From contig NZ_JBBPEV010000002.1 of assembly GCF_038069945.1 (NCBI RefSeq), positions 337,369 through 401,368 on the forward strand: DNA of 64,000 nt, written 5' to 3'. The notes below the pieces were generated by a model. The model saw nothing but the letters and a program-made list of their open reading frames with translations. It searched no databases and had not been told where the DNA came from. Below are positions 17,441 through 25,601 of the stretch, piece after piece. The DNA comes from Aquabacterium sp. A3 (GTDB lineage: Bacteria; Pseudomonadota; Gammaproteobacteria; Burkholderiales; Burkholderiaceae_C). Numbering within the stretch: position 1 is the first letter of the stretch; every line of letters starts with the position of its first letter. A program made the position numbers and the translations under genes.

Positions 17441-18379
17441 ATGAAGACAGAGAAGCAACGGACCATGTTCTACCGGCGAGCCGCATGGATAGCCGGGAAA
17501 AGCGGGAACTTGGAGAAGGAATTGAAGGTTGCGCATAAAATTTTGTCATCAACAGCAGAGCGAACTTTTCCTCATAACGAAGGGGAGATGCAAGGCCTTT
17601 CATTCGAGAATTCCGACCAGGGGTTTTGCATGCATATCGCATCTTATGTTCCCCATCAGGCTACTTCGCTGGTTCCATTTCCATCCCGGGCCTCCGCAAG
17701 AAACACCACTCCCCAATCCCCGCCGGATAAGCATAACTATTTGGAGGGCGATATCTTTGTTGTCATCCGGGGTAATCATATTGTTTTGTGCCCAAGCGGA
17801 GCTAGAGAGTCGGTTGCCATCTCTTACATGACTCATGCGCTTAGAAGGTCGGGGAAGGATAAACTGATAACACACTTCTCTGTGGAGCCCGTGGTGAGCA
17901 TTGATAAAATGAAGATCATCCAGCAAGAGGGCGTCAAAAAGATCGCTTTGAATGCGTCGCTTTACGAAGCATCCACTGATTACTTGGAAAGAAAAACAAC
18001 TAAAATGACATTGCTCAATGGCCTTGCCAATGAGGTTCTGACTTTGTTTGCAAAAGACGACGACGACAGATTAAAAGACGTGGATGAGTTTGAAAATCTG
18101 TCTGTTCGGGTGGAGATATCATTCGATTCCAGGAAGAGAGGCGGTGAAATCGGAAGAGAGCGTCTTGAGAGAACGGCGGAAAAGGTCATATCAGATAATG
18201 AAGATGACGGGTTTCAAATAATAACCGGGGGCGGGAAGAAGTTTACGCCTAACTCAATCAGAATAAATGAGCCGGTGAGCTTGTCAGTGTTCGGCAACTC
18301 CGTCGAGAGGGAAAAAGCCTGGGATTCTCTAAAAAAGTACCTAGACTCCCTGCATGAATCCGGAGCGTTGGAGCAGTGA
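17441..18379 (+). CDS. Unknown soluble protein, possible RexA-like sensor
   Basis: A 312-residue protein of no family I can name with confidence. It has no signal peptide or membrane helix. Residues about 45-130 look beta-rich (GFCMHIASYVPHQATSLVPF, YLEGDIFVVIRGNHIVLCPS). Then come FSVEPVVSIDKM and GVKKIALNASLYEAS near 150-190, and a charged C-terminal half. Size, the EP-x-x-x-x-x-D/K-M pattern and the downstream membrane partner recall phage lambda RexA (279 residues), which with RexB aborts phage infection. KwaB of the Kiwa system is another possible relative. The 129-bp gap before it contains AT-rich promoter-like sequence. AGGA lies 5 bases before the ATG. Its end overlaps the next gene as GTGA. 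AT-rich codon use marks it as foreign. Confidence 0.65.
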   Translation: MKTEKQRTMFYRRAAWIAGKSGNLEKELKVAHKILSSTAERTFPHNEGEMQGLSFENSDQGFCMHIASYVPHQATSLVPFPSRASARNTTPQSPPDKHNYLEGDIFVVIRGNHIVLCPSGARESVAISYMTHALRRSGKDKLITHFSVEPVVSIDKMKIIQQEGVKKIALNASLYEASTDYLERKTTKMTLLNGLANEVLTLFAKDDDDRLKDVDEFENLSVRVEISFDSRKRGGEIGRERLERTAEKVISDNEDDGFQIITGGGKKFTPNSIRINEPVSLSVFGNSVEREKAWDSLKKYLDSLHESGALEQ

Positions 18380-18870
18380 AGGTTTCTATTAGTCTTGCAA
18401 AGGTCAGGCTTGCGGTTCTTTCCGTAATTCTGTCTGCGTTGGTCTCATATTTTGCTCAGCCTATGGTTCATGCAAATGATCAGGCTATTAACGTCGTGGT
18501 CACAGTATTTTCTGTGCTCGCAGGTTTTCTTGTTGCAATTATTGCAATTATTGGTGACCCTGCGCTTCTTCCCCCTGGTAGTTGGCGTGCGGCAGAAATG
18601 GAACGTGACAAACTGGATGGCCGGATAGTTCGGCACAAGTGGCTGTTTATTGCCTATCTTATTACACTTGGCCTAATATTTTCCGCCTTGGTGGTGAGTA
18701 AAAATATGCCAGACGCTACTGTTTGGTTGGAGCGATTATTCTTGTTTTTTGGAACTTTCTCTTTTATCCTGTCGCTTCAATTGCCGAATGTCCTAATGCG
18801 AGTTCAAAGAGAGCGCATAGACGCAGTTATTGAGCATCGGCGAAGCTTAGATAAAATTCCAAAAAGCTAG
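18376..18870 (+). CDS. Four-helix inner-membrane protein, possible RexB-like effector
   Basis: A 164-residue membrane protein starting with GTG inside the stop of the preceding gene (GTGA), so translation is coupled. Four hydrophobic helices are visible: about 9-28, 38-60 (VFSVLAGFLVAIIAIIG), 88-110 (LFIAYLITLGLIFSALVV) and 118-140. A charged loop with W-R-x-x-E and LDGRIVRHKW separates helices 2 and 3, and a basic amphipathic tail follows. This layout, including the SxxAG motif in helix 2 and R/E-rich end, resembles RexB of lambda (144 residues), an ion channel that depolarises the membrane. KwaA of Kiwa has a similar topology. Homology is inferred from layout, not demonstrated. Confidence 0.65.
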   Translation: MKVSISLAKVRLAVLSVILSALVSYFAQPMVHANDQAINVVVTVFSVLAGFLVAIIAIIGDPALLPPGSWRAAEMERDKLDGRIVRHKWLFIAYLITLGLIFSALVVSKNMPDATVWLERLFLFFGTFSFILSLQLPNVLMRVQRERIDAVIEHRRSLDKIPKS

Positions 18871-18999
18871 CAAGTAAATTATTAAGAAATCCGGCGGGTG
18901 GTGCAATGCGGGCGTGGTTCGCTGGTGTTTGGGTTGTTAAAAATAGAAATCCATCGACCCTGATTGTGTAAGCAATAATTCGCTCCTTTGAATTTATGA
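18871..18999. other. Right-hand flank of the AT-rich island
   Basis: A short non-coding stretch. AT-rich sequence continues to about 19035 (GCCAATATTTTTCTATTCTG) and then gives way abruptly to GC-rich host codons of the DUF4124 gene. No integrase, tRNA end or obvious attachment repeat was found, so the mode of insertion is unknown. Confidence 0.4.
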
Positions 19000-19374
19000 G
19001 TGCGCCAATATTTTTCTATTCTGGTGTTGTCGAAAATCTCAACCCACGCCATCGCCACCAGCCTGCCCCCACCATCGCGCACCGTCTACAAGTGCGAGGT
19101 TGGCGGCAAGGTGCATTACGCTGATTCGCCCTGTGTGGGCGCGCAGAAGGTGGATGTCACGCCCACGCGCGGCATGAACGCGCAGCAGTTGGATCAGGCG
19201 GGGCGGCGGATGAAGTTGTCGGCAGAGGCGCAGGTGGCGTGTCGGCGGTTGGATCACGCGCTGCCTCGGGCAGAGCGGGCCGAGCAGGCGGCGCGGGGCT
19301 CGTCGGCGTTGCAGGCGCGGCAGTTGGAGTTGTTCAAGCTGCGCAAGCGCTACCGCGAGTTGCGATGCGATTGA
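19000..19374 (+). pseudogene. DUF4124-domain protein, probably truncated at its 5' end
   Basis: From about residue 28 the sequence is a DUF4124 domain (TVYKCEVGGKVHYADSPC), normally found right after a signal peptide in small periplasmic proteins. Here the first 20 or so codons are AT-rich and do not form a convincing signal peptide. The only in-frame start, GTG at 19000, directly follows an in-frame TGA. The composition break near 19035 suggests the real 5' end was replaced when the island inserted. It could still be expressed from GTG. Its stop overlaps the next gene by 10 bp. Confidence 0.6.
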
Positions 19375-19943
19375 GTACCTTGAATCAGCTGTCCCTCAAC
19401 CTGACCACGCTGGCCATGCAGGCGGCCACGGCGTTCAGTCAGGCGCAAGACCGGCTGGGCCTGCAGCACGTGCTGGACGTTGACCGTGTGACGTCGGCTC
19501 AGGGCTTGGCGCAGTCTCGTGAGGCGGTGCGGCAGTTGATTGAATTGATGGCGCAGTTCAAGGCCGTGCATGCCCAACTGATCACCAGCGCCACGTCGCA
19601 GTGGGTGGCCGCGATGGAGGGCATGCCTGAGGCGTCTCGCGCTGCGCTTGAACACCACTTATCGCAAGGCATCAATCAGAACCTGCAAGACCAGGCTTTG
19701 TTGTATGAGCACCGTGAGCGTTGGATCGCTGCCGTCACCCAGGCCCTGGATCTGGTCGAGGCCAACCCCGGGGCGTTCTGGATGGAGGGTGACGAGCTGG
19801 TGTGCGCCCACAGTGCGCTGCTGGATGAGATCTGCGGCCTGGTGGATGTGATGGATGATGTGCGTGCGCAAGAGCTTGCTTTGTTTGAAGCGCGGCAAGC
19901 CCGCGCGGTGGCCGCCATGGCGCGCATGAACGCGCCGGGTTGA
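19365..19943 (+). CDS. Helical protein, phasin-like
   Basis: A 192-residue, almost entirely helical protein (LSTLNQLSLNLTTLAMQAATAF, LMAQFKAVHAQLITSATSQW) without signal peptide or membrane segment. Size and amphipathic heptad-like pattern resemble phasins or small coiled-coil proteins, but I do not recognise a family signature. The ATG at 19365 overlaps the DUF4124 stop. GC-rich composition matches the host, so it lies outside the island. Function unknown. Confidence 0.55.
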   Translation: MRLSTLNQLSLNLTTLAMQAATAFSQAQDRLGLQHVLDVDRVTSAQGLAQSREAVRQLIELMAQFKAVHAQLITSATSQWVAAMEGMPEASRAALEHHLSQGINQNLQDQALLYEHRERWIAAVTQALDLVEANPGAFWMEGDELVCAHSALLDEICGLVDVMDDVRAQELALFEARQARAVAAMARMNAPG

Positions 19944-20006
19944 ACTGTGCAGTGGCCGCTGGGGCGGCACGTTCAGCCCTCACGGGCTCCGGCGCTGGTG
20001 ACCTTG

Positions 20007-20030
20007 TAGTTATAAATGTAGTTATAAATA
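20007..20030. repeat. 12-bp tandem duplication with TATAAAT
   Basis: TAGTTATAAATG and TAGTTATAAATA stand head to tail at 20007-20018 and 20019-20030, just before the ribosome site of the next gene. Each unit contains a -10-like TATAAAT, so the duplication may create two overlapping promoters. Confidence 0.6.
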
Positions 20031-20045
20031 TTGGGAAGGAAAATT

Positions 20046-20318
20046 GTGTGTACAGCAGCCAAATCGGTCATGGTCTTGGTGGTTCTTGCAGGTGCATGGT
20101 ATGCCCTGAGATGGGCTGCCGGCTATCAAAGCATCAACGACTATTTTTACTGCGCTGAATCTGTCGGTATAGAAGAAAGACTTCAGCAGGCGTCGAGCGA
20201 GCAGGAGGCAGTTGCTGAGGTTACGAAAGTGATTGATTGCATGGAAAGCCGGTCCAGCTACCTTTCAAAAATCTTCTTCAACCGAGAAGAAGCCATTGCA
20301 AGCATTAAAATCAAATGA
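20046..20318 (+). CDS. Small membrane-anchored or exported protein of unknown function
   Basis: A 90-residue protein. GTG at 20046 was chosen because GGAAGGA lies 5 bases upstream; an in-frame TTG at 20031 has no such site. A single hydrophobic segment (VMVLVVLAGAWYALRW) at about 8-24 is either a signal anchor or an uncleaved signal. The remaining domain is acidic, with two cysteines (FYCAES, DCMES) that could form a disulphide in the periplasm. It overlaps the next small gene by 4 bp. AT content is above the surrounding host genes. No family recognised; it could be an immunity-type protein. Confidence 0.55.
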   Translation: MCTAAKSVMVLVVLAGAWYALRWAAGYQSINDYFYCAESVGIEERLQQASSEQEAVAEVTKVIDCMESRSSYLSKIFFNREEAIASIKIK

Positions 20319-20644
20319 AGAAGCTATTTTTTGTAATTTTGGCTTTGGCCATGTATGTCGCAACCAGTGAATTGAATGCGAAGCGCAAGGCAGAAGAGTT
20401 CTGTGACTCGATCGAGTTGGGTGAATCGACAGAAGGCCTCATGGAGGCCGGAATTGAGGCAGGGGCGAGTCGCAATGAAAGCGCCATCATTTCAGATCAA
20501 AATGAAGGGCGGTATATTTACATCGGTTTCACTGGTTTTATGCCGGGCTCCTCGTTTTCTTGTCGAATTACCGATGGCGGTGGTGTTTCAATAGATAAGA
20601 AAATTTATTCTCGGTCGCTCAATATTTTTTCCAAGGGTGATTGA
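20315..20644 (+). CDS. Small secreted protein of unknown function
   Basis: A 109-residue protein with a short N-terminal signal (MKKLFFVILALAMYVATS) and a compact mature domain with two cysteines (EEFCDSIE, SFSCRITDGGG). It starts within the stop of the preceding gene (ATGA), so the two are coupled and probably act together. No family recognised. The repeated small-exported-protein design and higher AT content suggest an acquired pair. Confidence 0.55.
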   Translation: MKKLFFVILALAMYVATSELNAKRKAEEFCDSIELGESTEGLMEAGIEAGASRNESAIISDQNEGRYIYIGFTGFMPGSSFSCRITDGGGVSIDKKIYSRSLNIFSKGD

Positions 20645-20686
20645 TGAAGTATTCTGGATTTTCACGCCTGGCTGGGATTTCTGCCC

Positions 20687-21334
20687 ATGGCAAGCCACGC
20701 TCTCACGAACACGACCATGCGTTTTGACGGAATCATCAAATCCTGGAACGACGACCGAGGCTTTGGCTTCATCGAGCCTGACCAAGGCGGGCAAGACATC
20801 TTTGTGCACATCAAGGCCTTCAGGGGCCTGCGTGAGCGGCCTCAGATCAAGCAGCGCGTGAGCTTTCAGGTAGAGCTTGGCCCACAGGGCAAGAAGCGAG
20901 CGGTCAACGCTGAGGTGGTGCGGCCCAGGCCCAGCCCGGCTGTGCAGCGGCGTCACCACAGCGCCACTCAATGGGGCACGGCCACGCTGTTCGCCATCCC
21001 GGCGTTCGTCATCGTTTTGCTGTTGGGGTATGGGCTGGGTGCGCCACCGCCCTGGCTGGTGTGGGCTTATCTGGGCTTCAGCGTGCTCACGTTCTTGGCT
21101 TATGCCGCGGACAAGTCTGCCGCTCAAAAGGGCACATGGCGCATCTCAGAGCAAACGCTGCACGGCTTGTCGCTGTTGGGTGGCTGGCCGGGGGCGCTGA
21201 TCGCCCAGCAAACGCTCAGGCACAAGTCGTCCAAGCAAGCTTTCCGCGAGGTGTTTTGGGGCACGGTGGTGTTGAGTGTGCTGGGCTTTGTGCTGCTGGC
21301 CAGTCCGGGGATGCACCGGCTTATCGTGGGCTGA
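20687..21334 (+). CDS. Cold-shock-domain / DUF1294 membrane fusion protein
   Basis: A 215-residue protein. Residues 11-75 are a cold-shock OB fold (FDGIIKSWNDDRGFGFIEP, then DIFVHIKAF), with the RNP-like aromatic patches that bind single-stranded nucleic acid. After a basic linker come three to four membrane helices at about 100-210, ending in the DUF1294 signature (AADKSAAQKGTWRISE, HKSSKQAFREVFW). The fusion is common in proteobacteria but its role is not settled. GGGA precedes the ATG at 20687; the in-frame ATG at 20717 would start exactly at the cold-shock fold and is also possible. Confidence 0.85.
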   Translation: MASHALTNTTMRFDGIIKSWNDDRGFGFIEPDQGGQDIFVHIKAFRGLRERPQIKQRVSFQVELGPQGKKRAVNAEVVRPRPSPAVQRRHHSATQWGTATLFAIPAFVIVLLLGYGLGAPPPWLVWAYLGFSVLTFLAYAADKSAAQKGTWRISEQTLHGLSLLGGWPGALIAQQTLRHKSSKQAFREVFWGTVVLSVLGFVLLASPGMHRLIVG

Positions 21335-21403
21335 TTCGGTGGGGGGGGGGGTACGCTGTGCGAGATGTGGTGACAAAAGGCACACATCGATGTGGCATGC
21401 AGC

Positions 21404-21505
21404 ATGAAGCCATTCAACTGGAGCCCACAGAAGAACGATGTGCTCAAGGACGAGCGAGGTGTGTTCTTCGAGCGCATGGTCGTGGCCGTTGAGGCCTACG
21501 CGTAA
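21404..21505 (+). pseudogene. Remnant of a small toxin-like (BrnT/DUF4258-type) gene
   Basis: A 33-codon frame (MKPFNWSPQKNDVLKDERGV, then FFERMVVAVEA) resembles only the first third of small toxins that begin MKxxxWxxxKN...ERGxxFE, and then ends in a stop. The rest of the toxin and any antitoxin are absent. An 11-base G run lies at 21341-21351, just upstream. Best read as a gene fragment. Confidence 0.45.
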
Positions 21506-21513
21506 ATGATGGC

Positions 21514-22683
21514 TTAACCTTTAGGCACGCCTGCCAGGGCGGGCGGCACAAAGCCTTGGTCTGTCAAGGCTTTCACCACGCCACGTAGCAGCATGTTGTG
21601 CGTGAAGCCCAGGGTGTATTGTCTGGCGCCCTCTCTGACGGGTTGCAGCATGCCGCCCTCTACCAGTTTGCGGATCTGGTAGGTGCGCTGGCCAGCGTTC
21701 AAGCCCGGCATGGCCACCTCCAGGTCACCCGCCTTCACGGTGCCCGCACGGATGGTGGTTTGCAGCACGGCCTCTTCTTGCGCGGTGATGAGCTGACGCT
21801 CACGGGCGTGCGCAACGGCGGGCAGCAACACGGTGCTTTGCAAGTGGCCATAGTCGGCCAGGCGACTGACCTTTTCCAGCTCGTCCCGGATGCCGCTGAG
21901 CACATAGGTGCACCATTGCTCCAGCTTGTCGGGTTCGCCTGAATCTGCCTGGGACAGCATGGCGTAGTAGCGGTTGCGGTCGGCACAGAAGACGGCGGCA
22001 GGGTTCAGCAGCCGACCCGCCGAGCTGACCTGGAAGCCGTACTTGATCAGCATGGCGTAGGTGAGCAAACGCACCACACGCCCGTTGCCGTTGCTGAAGG
22101 GGTGAACCCAGGCAAAGCGATGGTGGGCCAAGGCCACCTTCATCAGGTCGTATTTGGGCGGGTCTGGCTGGTTGATGAAGGCCACCAGTTCCGCCATGTA
22201 GCCAGCCACCTGCACGGCGTCGGGTGGCAGGTGCTCGGCCTGGGCAATGCGCACGGGCCCTGCTCGATAGCTGCCAGGGGTGCGATCGCCCTCGCGCTGC
22301 AACCCGTCCACCGTGATGGCGTGCAGCCCGCGCAGCAGGTGTTCGCTCAGCGCAGCGCCTGGCGCCACCGAGGCTTCCACCTCACGCATGGCCGATTCGA
22401 TGTTGTCAATCTCTCGCAGCGCTTCGGTGCCAGCCGGGGCGGGGGTGACCTTGGCCTCAACGTAGTCGGCCAGCGTGGTGTGGTTACCCTCGATGCGGGC
22501 GGACGCCAGGCTTTCCAGAAGGTGGAAAACCTCTTTGAGCTGCAGGAAAACCGGGGGCGGGGTGCTGCCGCGAATTTCAAGCCGGCGCAGGTGCTCCAGA
22601 TCGGTCAGCACATCGAGCAGCGGCGAATCGAACCGAGGGTTCAGCAACTGCAAATCATGGTGCAAGAACTGGGGCATGGTCAT
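21514..22683 (-). CDS. Fic-domain AMP-transferase with N-terminal inhibitory motif
   Basis: A 389-residue Fic protein. Residues 61-67 (SARIEGN) fit the inhibitory motif [S/T]xxxE[G/N] of class II Fic enzymes, where the glutamate blocks the ATP site. The Fic core motif HPFSNGNGR is at 194-202: catalytic His194 and the phosphate-anion hole are present, with Asn at the position usually Asp or Glu, a variant seen in other Fic proteins. The C-terminal part (about 290-389) looks like a winged helix. It would transfer AMP to target-protein hydroxyls when relieved of inhibition. No separate antitoxin gene flanks it. A palindrome lies 15 bp upstream of the start. Confidence 0.88.
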   Translation of the reverse strand: MTMPQFLHHDLQLLNPRFDSPLLDVLTDLEHLRRLEIRGSTPPPVFLQLKEVFHLLESLASARIEGNHTTLADYVEAKVTPAPAGTEALREIDNIESAMREVEASVAPGAALSEHLLRGLHAITVDGLQREGDRTPGSYRAGPVRIAQAEHLPPDAVQVAGYMAELVAFINQPDPPKYDLMKVALAHHRFAWVHPFSNGNGRVVRLLTYAMLIKYGFQVSSAGRLLNPAAVFCADRNRYYAMLSQADSGEPDKLEQWCTYVLSGIRDELEKVSRLADYGHLQSTVLLPAVAHARERQLITAQEEAVLQTTIRAGTVKAGDLEVAMPGLNAGQRTYQIRKLVEGGMLQPVREGARQYTLGFTHNMLLRGVVKALTDQGFVPPALAGVPKG

Positions 22684-22697
22684 CCAGGATCTTGAAT

Positions 22698-22710
22698 TGA
22701 TCTGAGATCA
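22698..22710. promoter_or_regulatory. Palindrome upstream of the fic gene
   Basis: TGATCTGAGATCA is a perfect 13-bp dyad centred on G22704, within AT-rich sequence that also has flanking ATCTT (22689) and AAGAT (22718) arms. It lies 15 bp before the fic start and may be an operator for the winged-helix end of the Fic protein itself. The rest of the 22684-22964 gap holds repeated TGACAAG-like words and no gene. Confidence 0.4.
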
Positions 22711-22964
22711 TATCTTTAAGATTGGCAGAAAAGTACTTTGCCGACAACAACTTGCTTGACAGGTGTCACGTCTGACAAGTTGACTGCTTGCTGCAAAGAT
22801 CTTGAACGCAGTCGACTGACAAGTCGAAAATCATCTACTGCTCCAGCGATTTCTGCGCACGTCGGGCTGCCACGCCGCGAGTGCGGGTCCGCTACCGTGA
22901 CTCGCCCCTGCCACCCGTCAACGGAACAAGGCATGAGCTTCCAGTGCTCTGCCAAAATGGCGGC

Positions 22965-23498
22965 ATGACGCTCCAATCCGCATCGCTGATGTCCCACTAC
23001 AACCGCTGGATGAACCAGCGCATGTACGAGGCCGCGCTGTCCTTGCCCGAGGCCGAAGTCGTGCGAGACCGGGGCGCGTTTTTCGGCTCCATCTACCTGA
23101 CCCTCAACCACATCGCGGTGGGCGACACCGTCTGGTTGCATCGCTTTGCGCAGCATGAAGGAATGAGCGCGCTGCGGGCCGACATGGCGGCGTTTGCGGT
23201 GCCAACGTCGCTCAGGCAAGAGCTTGCGCCATCGCTGCAGGGCCTGCACGCCTACCGCCAGGCGCTGGATGCGGTGATTGAGCGCTGGGCGGGCACGCTG
23301 ACGCCGGTGCTGCTGTCCAGCACGCTCACCTACCGCAACATGGCCGGCCAGGCGTCATCCCGGTGTTTGGGTCACCTGGTTCAGCACTTCTTCAATCACC
23401 AAACCCATCACCGAGGTCAAGTGAGCACGCTGTTGTTTCAGGCCGGTGTGGACGTGGGCATGACCGACCTGCTGGGGGTGATTCCTCAAGAGGGGTGA
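22965..23498 (+). CDS. DinB-family protein
   Basis: A 177-residue four-helix-bundle protein of the DinB superfamily. Three possible metal ligands are visible in the usual places: H49 (LTLNHIAVGD) and H145/H149 in HFFNHQTHHRGQ. Members are metal-dependent thiol transferases or related enzymes; the substrate here is unknown. The ATG at 22965 fits the family N-terminus (LMSHYNRWMN); an in-frame GTG upstream would add unrelated residues. No neighbour suggests a pathway. Confidence 0.8.
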   Translation: MTLQSASLMSHYNRWMNQRMYEAALSLPEAEVVRDRGAFFGSIYLTLNHIAVGDTVWLHRFAQHEGMSALRADMAAFAVPTSLRQELAPSLQGLHAYRQALDAVIERWAGTLTPVLLSSTLTYRNMAGQASSRCLGHLVQHFFNHQTHHRGQVSTLLFQAGVDVGMTDLLGVIPQEG

Positions 23499-23612
23499 GG
23501 CCGGTGGTGCCCTTTGGCGCCAGCGCCAACCCCGCAAAACCAGGGTAGACGCCTGCCGGATGCCTCAGTAGCCTCGGGGCCAGTCAAACAGTTGCAAAGG
23601 TTCAGAGGGGAC

Positions 23613-24407
23613 ATGACGTCTTTTGTTGCATCCACCGCCCGCCGCATCGCCAAGGCCTGTGTTTTGTCGTCCTTGCTGGGGTTCAGCGCGGGCACGATGG
23701 CCACGGTGGTGACCACCCTGCCCAAGGTCGGCTCGCCCGACTGGAACGAGGTGGTGCAGCCTGGTGCGTCCATGGTGGCCAGCTCTGGGGTGGTGACCAT
23801 GACCACGGCGAACTACAGGGGCGTCTGGTTCGGCAACCACCCGGCTGCCAGTGATGCTGATCCGTCATGGACCCTGGGCACCAGCAGCCAGGGCAACTGG
23901 CTGAGTCTGGAGGTGGCCTTTTCCAGCGGGGCCAGCGACTGGATGGCGTTTGTGGCCGATGGCAGCCACCTCGCCCGCATCGAGTTTCTGGACACGGGTT
24001 GCAAGACCGCTGTGGCGTGCTACACCAGCCCCGCCCCATTCCAGGGGGTGCGCGTGATGTACAAGGATGCGTCGCAGGCCGAGGCGCAGTATCACGACGT
24101 CGCCATCGCCGACATGACGCAGTTCCACACCTACGAGTTCTTGCTCAAGAACGGCGTGGTGTCTTACCGTGTGGACGGCAACGTGGTGTTCAGCGGCGCC
24201 GCATGGAGCTCATCGGCCACATCGCTGTTGATTGGTGATGAAACCGGCGTGACGCCGTCGGGCACCGGCGCCATGGTCGTGCGCGCCGTCCGCATGGACA
24301 CCGCCCCCGTGGACAACGTCCTCGTGTCGGCCGTGCCCGAGCCTGCGTCCATCCTGATGGCCCTGGCGGGATTGGCCGTTTGCGGCTTCTTCGGGCGTCG
24401 TCGGTGA
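23613..24407 (+). CDS. PEP-CTERM sorting-domain protein
   Basis: A 264-residue exported protein. The signal peptide is at about 10-31 (ACVLSSLLGFSAGTMA). The tail AVPEPASILMALAGLAVCGF plus GRRR is a canonical PEP-CTERM signal for exosortase. The mature part is beta-rich, with two cysteines (DTGCKTAVAC) and features of a concanavalin-like jelly roll (TYEFLLKNGVVSYRVDGN). AGAGGGG lies 5 bases before the ATG. Likely an envelope or exopolysaccharide-associated protein; ligand unknown. Confidence 0.85.
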   Translation: MTSFVASTARRIAKACVLSSLLGFSAGTMATVVTTLPKVGSPDWNEVVQPGASMVASSGVVTMTTANYRGVWFGNHPAASDADPSWTLGTSSQGNWLSLEVAFSSGASDWMAFVADGSHLARIEFLDTGCKTAVACYTSPAPFQGVRVMYKDASQAEAQYHDVAIADMTQFHTYEFLLKNGVVSYRVDGNVVFSGAAWSSSATSLLIGDETGVTPSGTGAMVVRAVRMDTAPVDNVLVSAVPEPASILMALAGLAVCGFFGRRR

Positions 24408-24494
24408 CGCTGTTGCTCCCAGCCTGAGACCCAAGCCGGCACTGTGCACGTCGAGACCTGAGTGCCCGGGTTTGCTGGTCCAATAAACAGCATC

Positions 24495-25127
24495 ATGAAT
24501 CTCATCAACTTGTTCATCCGGCCGCATACGTTCTTCTCAGAGAGGCGAGGCCAGCCTGATCGCTTGTGGGTCGTGTTGGGGGCTTGGATCGTTGGCGCTG
24601 CCTCCGCCGCAGATCAGATCGATAAGAAGCTCTTGCAGGCTGAAGTGAAAGGACATTACAGCGAATCGCTGCTGATGATCACTCAAAGCTGGGTTGGCTA
24701 CTGGGCGCTGGTGTGGGGTGTGGGCGTGACATGGGCGATTTTTCTGTGGTTCTTCGCTGGGGGGTGGTACCGGGCTCGATTGCGTTGGTCAGGCGCTCAT
24801 GAGCCTGACAAACAGCTGGCTCGGCGCACGTACATGCAGCAGTCGCTCGTGCACGCCTTGCCTGCGTTGCTGGTGGCGGCGCTCTACACGGTGCAATACC
24901 CCAGTTACCTGGATGCCTGGCAAGCCCCCGGTTTTTCGTTGTCGGTCGTTGCGTTGGCCATGTTGTTCTTCTCCTGTTGGACGAGCTTTGTGGGCGCCAC
25001 CACGGTCTTTCAAACCAACGTGGGCAAGGCCTTTGTGTGGTTTTTGGTGTTGCCTGCCGTCTTCTATGCCGTCGTGTTGGGGGCGTTGTTACGCTACATG
25101 AGTTGGCCCCAGTTGCTTTCGGCATGA
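24495..25127 (+). CDS. Multi-spanning membrane protein, YIP1-like
   Basis: A 210-residue protein with about five membrane helices (around 24-42, 68-92, 115-135, 145-163 and 172-196). The start [17 protein letters not shown] matches the amphipathic entry of bacterial YIP1-family proteins. The ATG at 24495 was chosen on that basis. It overlaps the VF530 gene by 4 bp (ATGA). Function unknown. Confidence 0.6.
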   Translation: MNLINLFIRPHTFFSERRGQPDRLWVVLGAWIVGAASAADQIDKKLLQAEVKGHYSESLLMITQSWVGYWALVWGVGVTWAIFLWFFAGGWYRARLRWSGAHEPDKQLARRTYMQQSLVHALPALLVAALYTVQYPSYLDAWQAPGFSLSVVALAMLFFSCWTSFVGATTVFQTNVGKAFVWFLVLPAVFYAVVLGALLRYMSWPQLLSA

Positions 25128-25357
25128 GCAGCGACCACCAAACCAACAACCCCTTGCATGGGGCCACCTTGCAGCACATCGTCGAGTGCCTGGCCGAGCA
25201 CTACGGCTGGGCCGAGCTGGGACACCTCATCCCGATTCGGTGTTTCACGCACGACCCCAGTGTGTCGTCCAGCCTGAAGTTTTTGCGGCGCACCCCCTGG
25301 GCACGAGAGAAGGTGGAGGCCCTGTACGTCGAGACCTGGCGGCGCGAGCGGCGCTGA
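25124..25357 (+). CDS. VF530 / DUF2132 family small protein
   Basis: A 77-residue protein with the full family signature: [50 protein letters not shown] Vibrio member has been solved as a small helical DNA-binding-like fold; the cellular role is not known. It is translationally coupled to the preceding membrane-protein gene. Confidence 0.9.
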   Translation: MSSDHQTNNPLHGATLQHIVECLAEHYGWAELGHLIPIRCFTHDPSVSSSLKFLRRTPWAREKVEALYVETWRRERR

Positions 25358-25418
25358 GCATTCCCATGGGCGGCAGGCTGGTGTTAAGGTGGGTGTCCAT
25401 CAGCAAGAAAGCAAGCCC

Positions 25419-25601
25419 ATGGCCAAGCCCAATTACCAGTTCGAGAAGCGTCAGCGCGAGCAGCAAAAAAAGCTGAAGAAGGTCGAGAAGGCGCAGCGAA
25501 AGGTGCAGGCGACTCAGCTTCCTGAAGACGCCGACACCCAGGCCGCACAAGATCCCTCGCTGGCTCAGAATGGCGAGCCGTCAGGCCCCAGTTTGATGTA
25601 G
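25419..25601 (+). CDS. Small Lys/Gln-rich protein
   Basis: A 60-residue protein. The N-terminal 35 residues are highly charged (FEKRQREQQKKLKKVEKAQR) and probably helical; the end is acidic and flexible. Similar short MAKPNY-type proteins are common in Burkholderiales, perhaps nucleic-acid-associated. The ATG at 25419 was preferred over an upstream GTG. Its last 37 bp overlap, on the other strand, the end of the peptide gene at 25565. Confidence 0.6.
   Translation: MAKPNYQFEKRQREQQKKLKKVEKAQRKVQATQLPEDADTQAAQDPSLAQNGEPSGPSLM

Noticed and set aside
18871..19040. Attachment site or tRNA end at the island border
   Set aside because: No tRNA-like cloverleaf and no direct repeat matching the left border could be seen.
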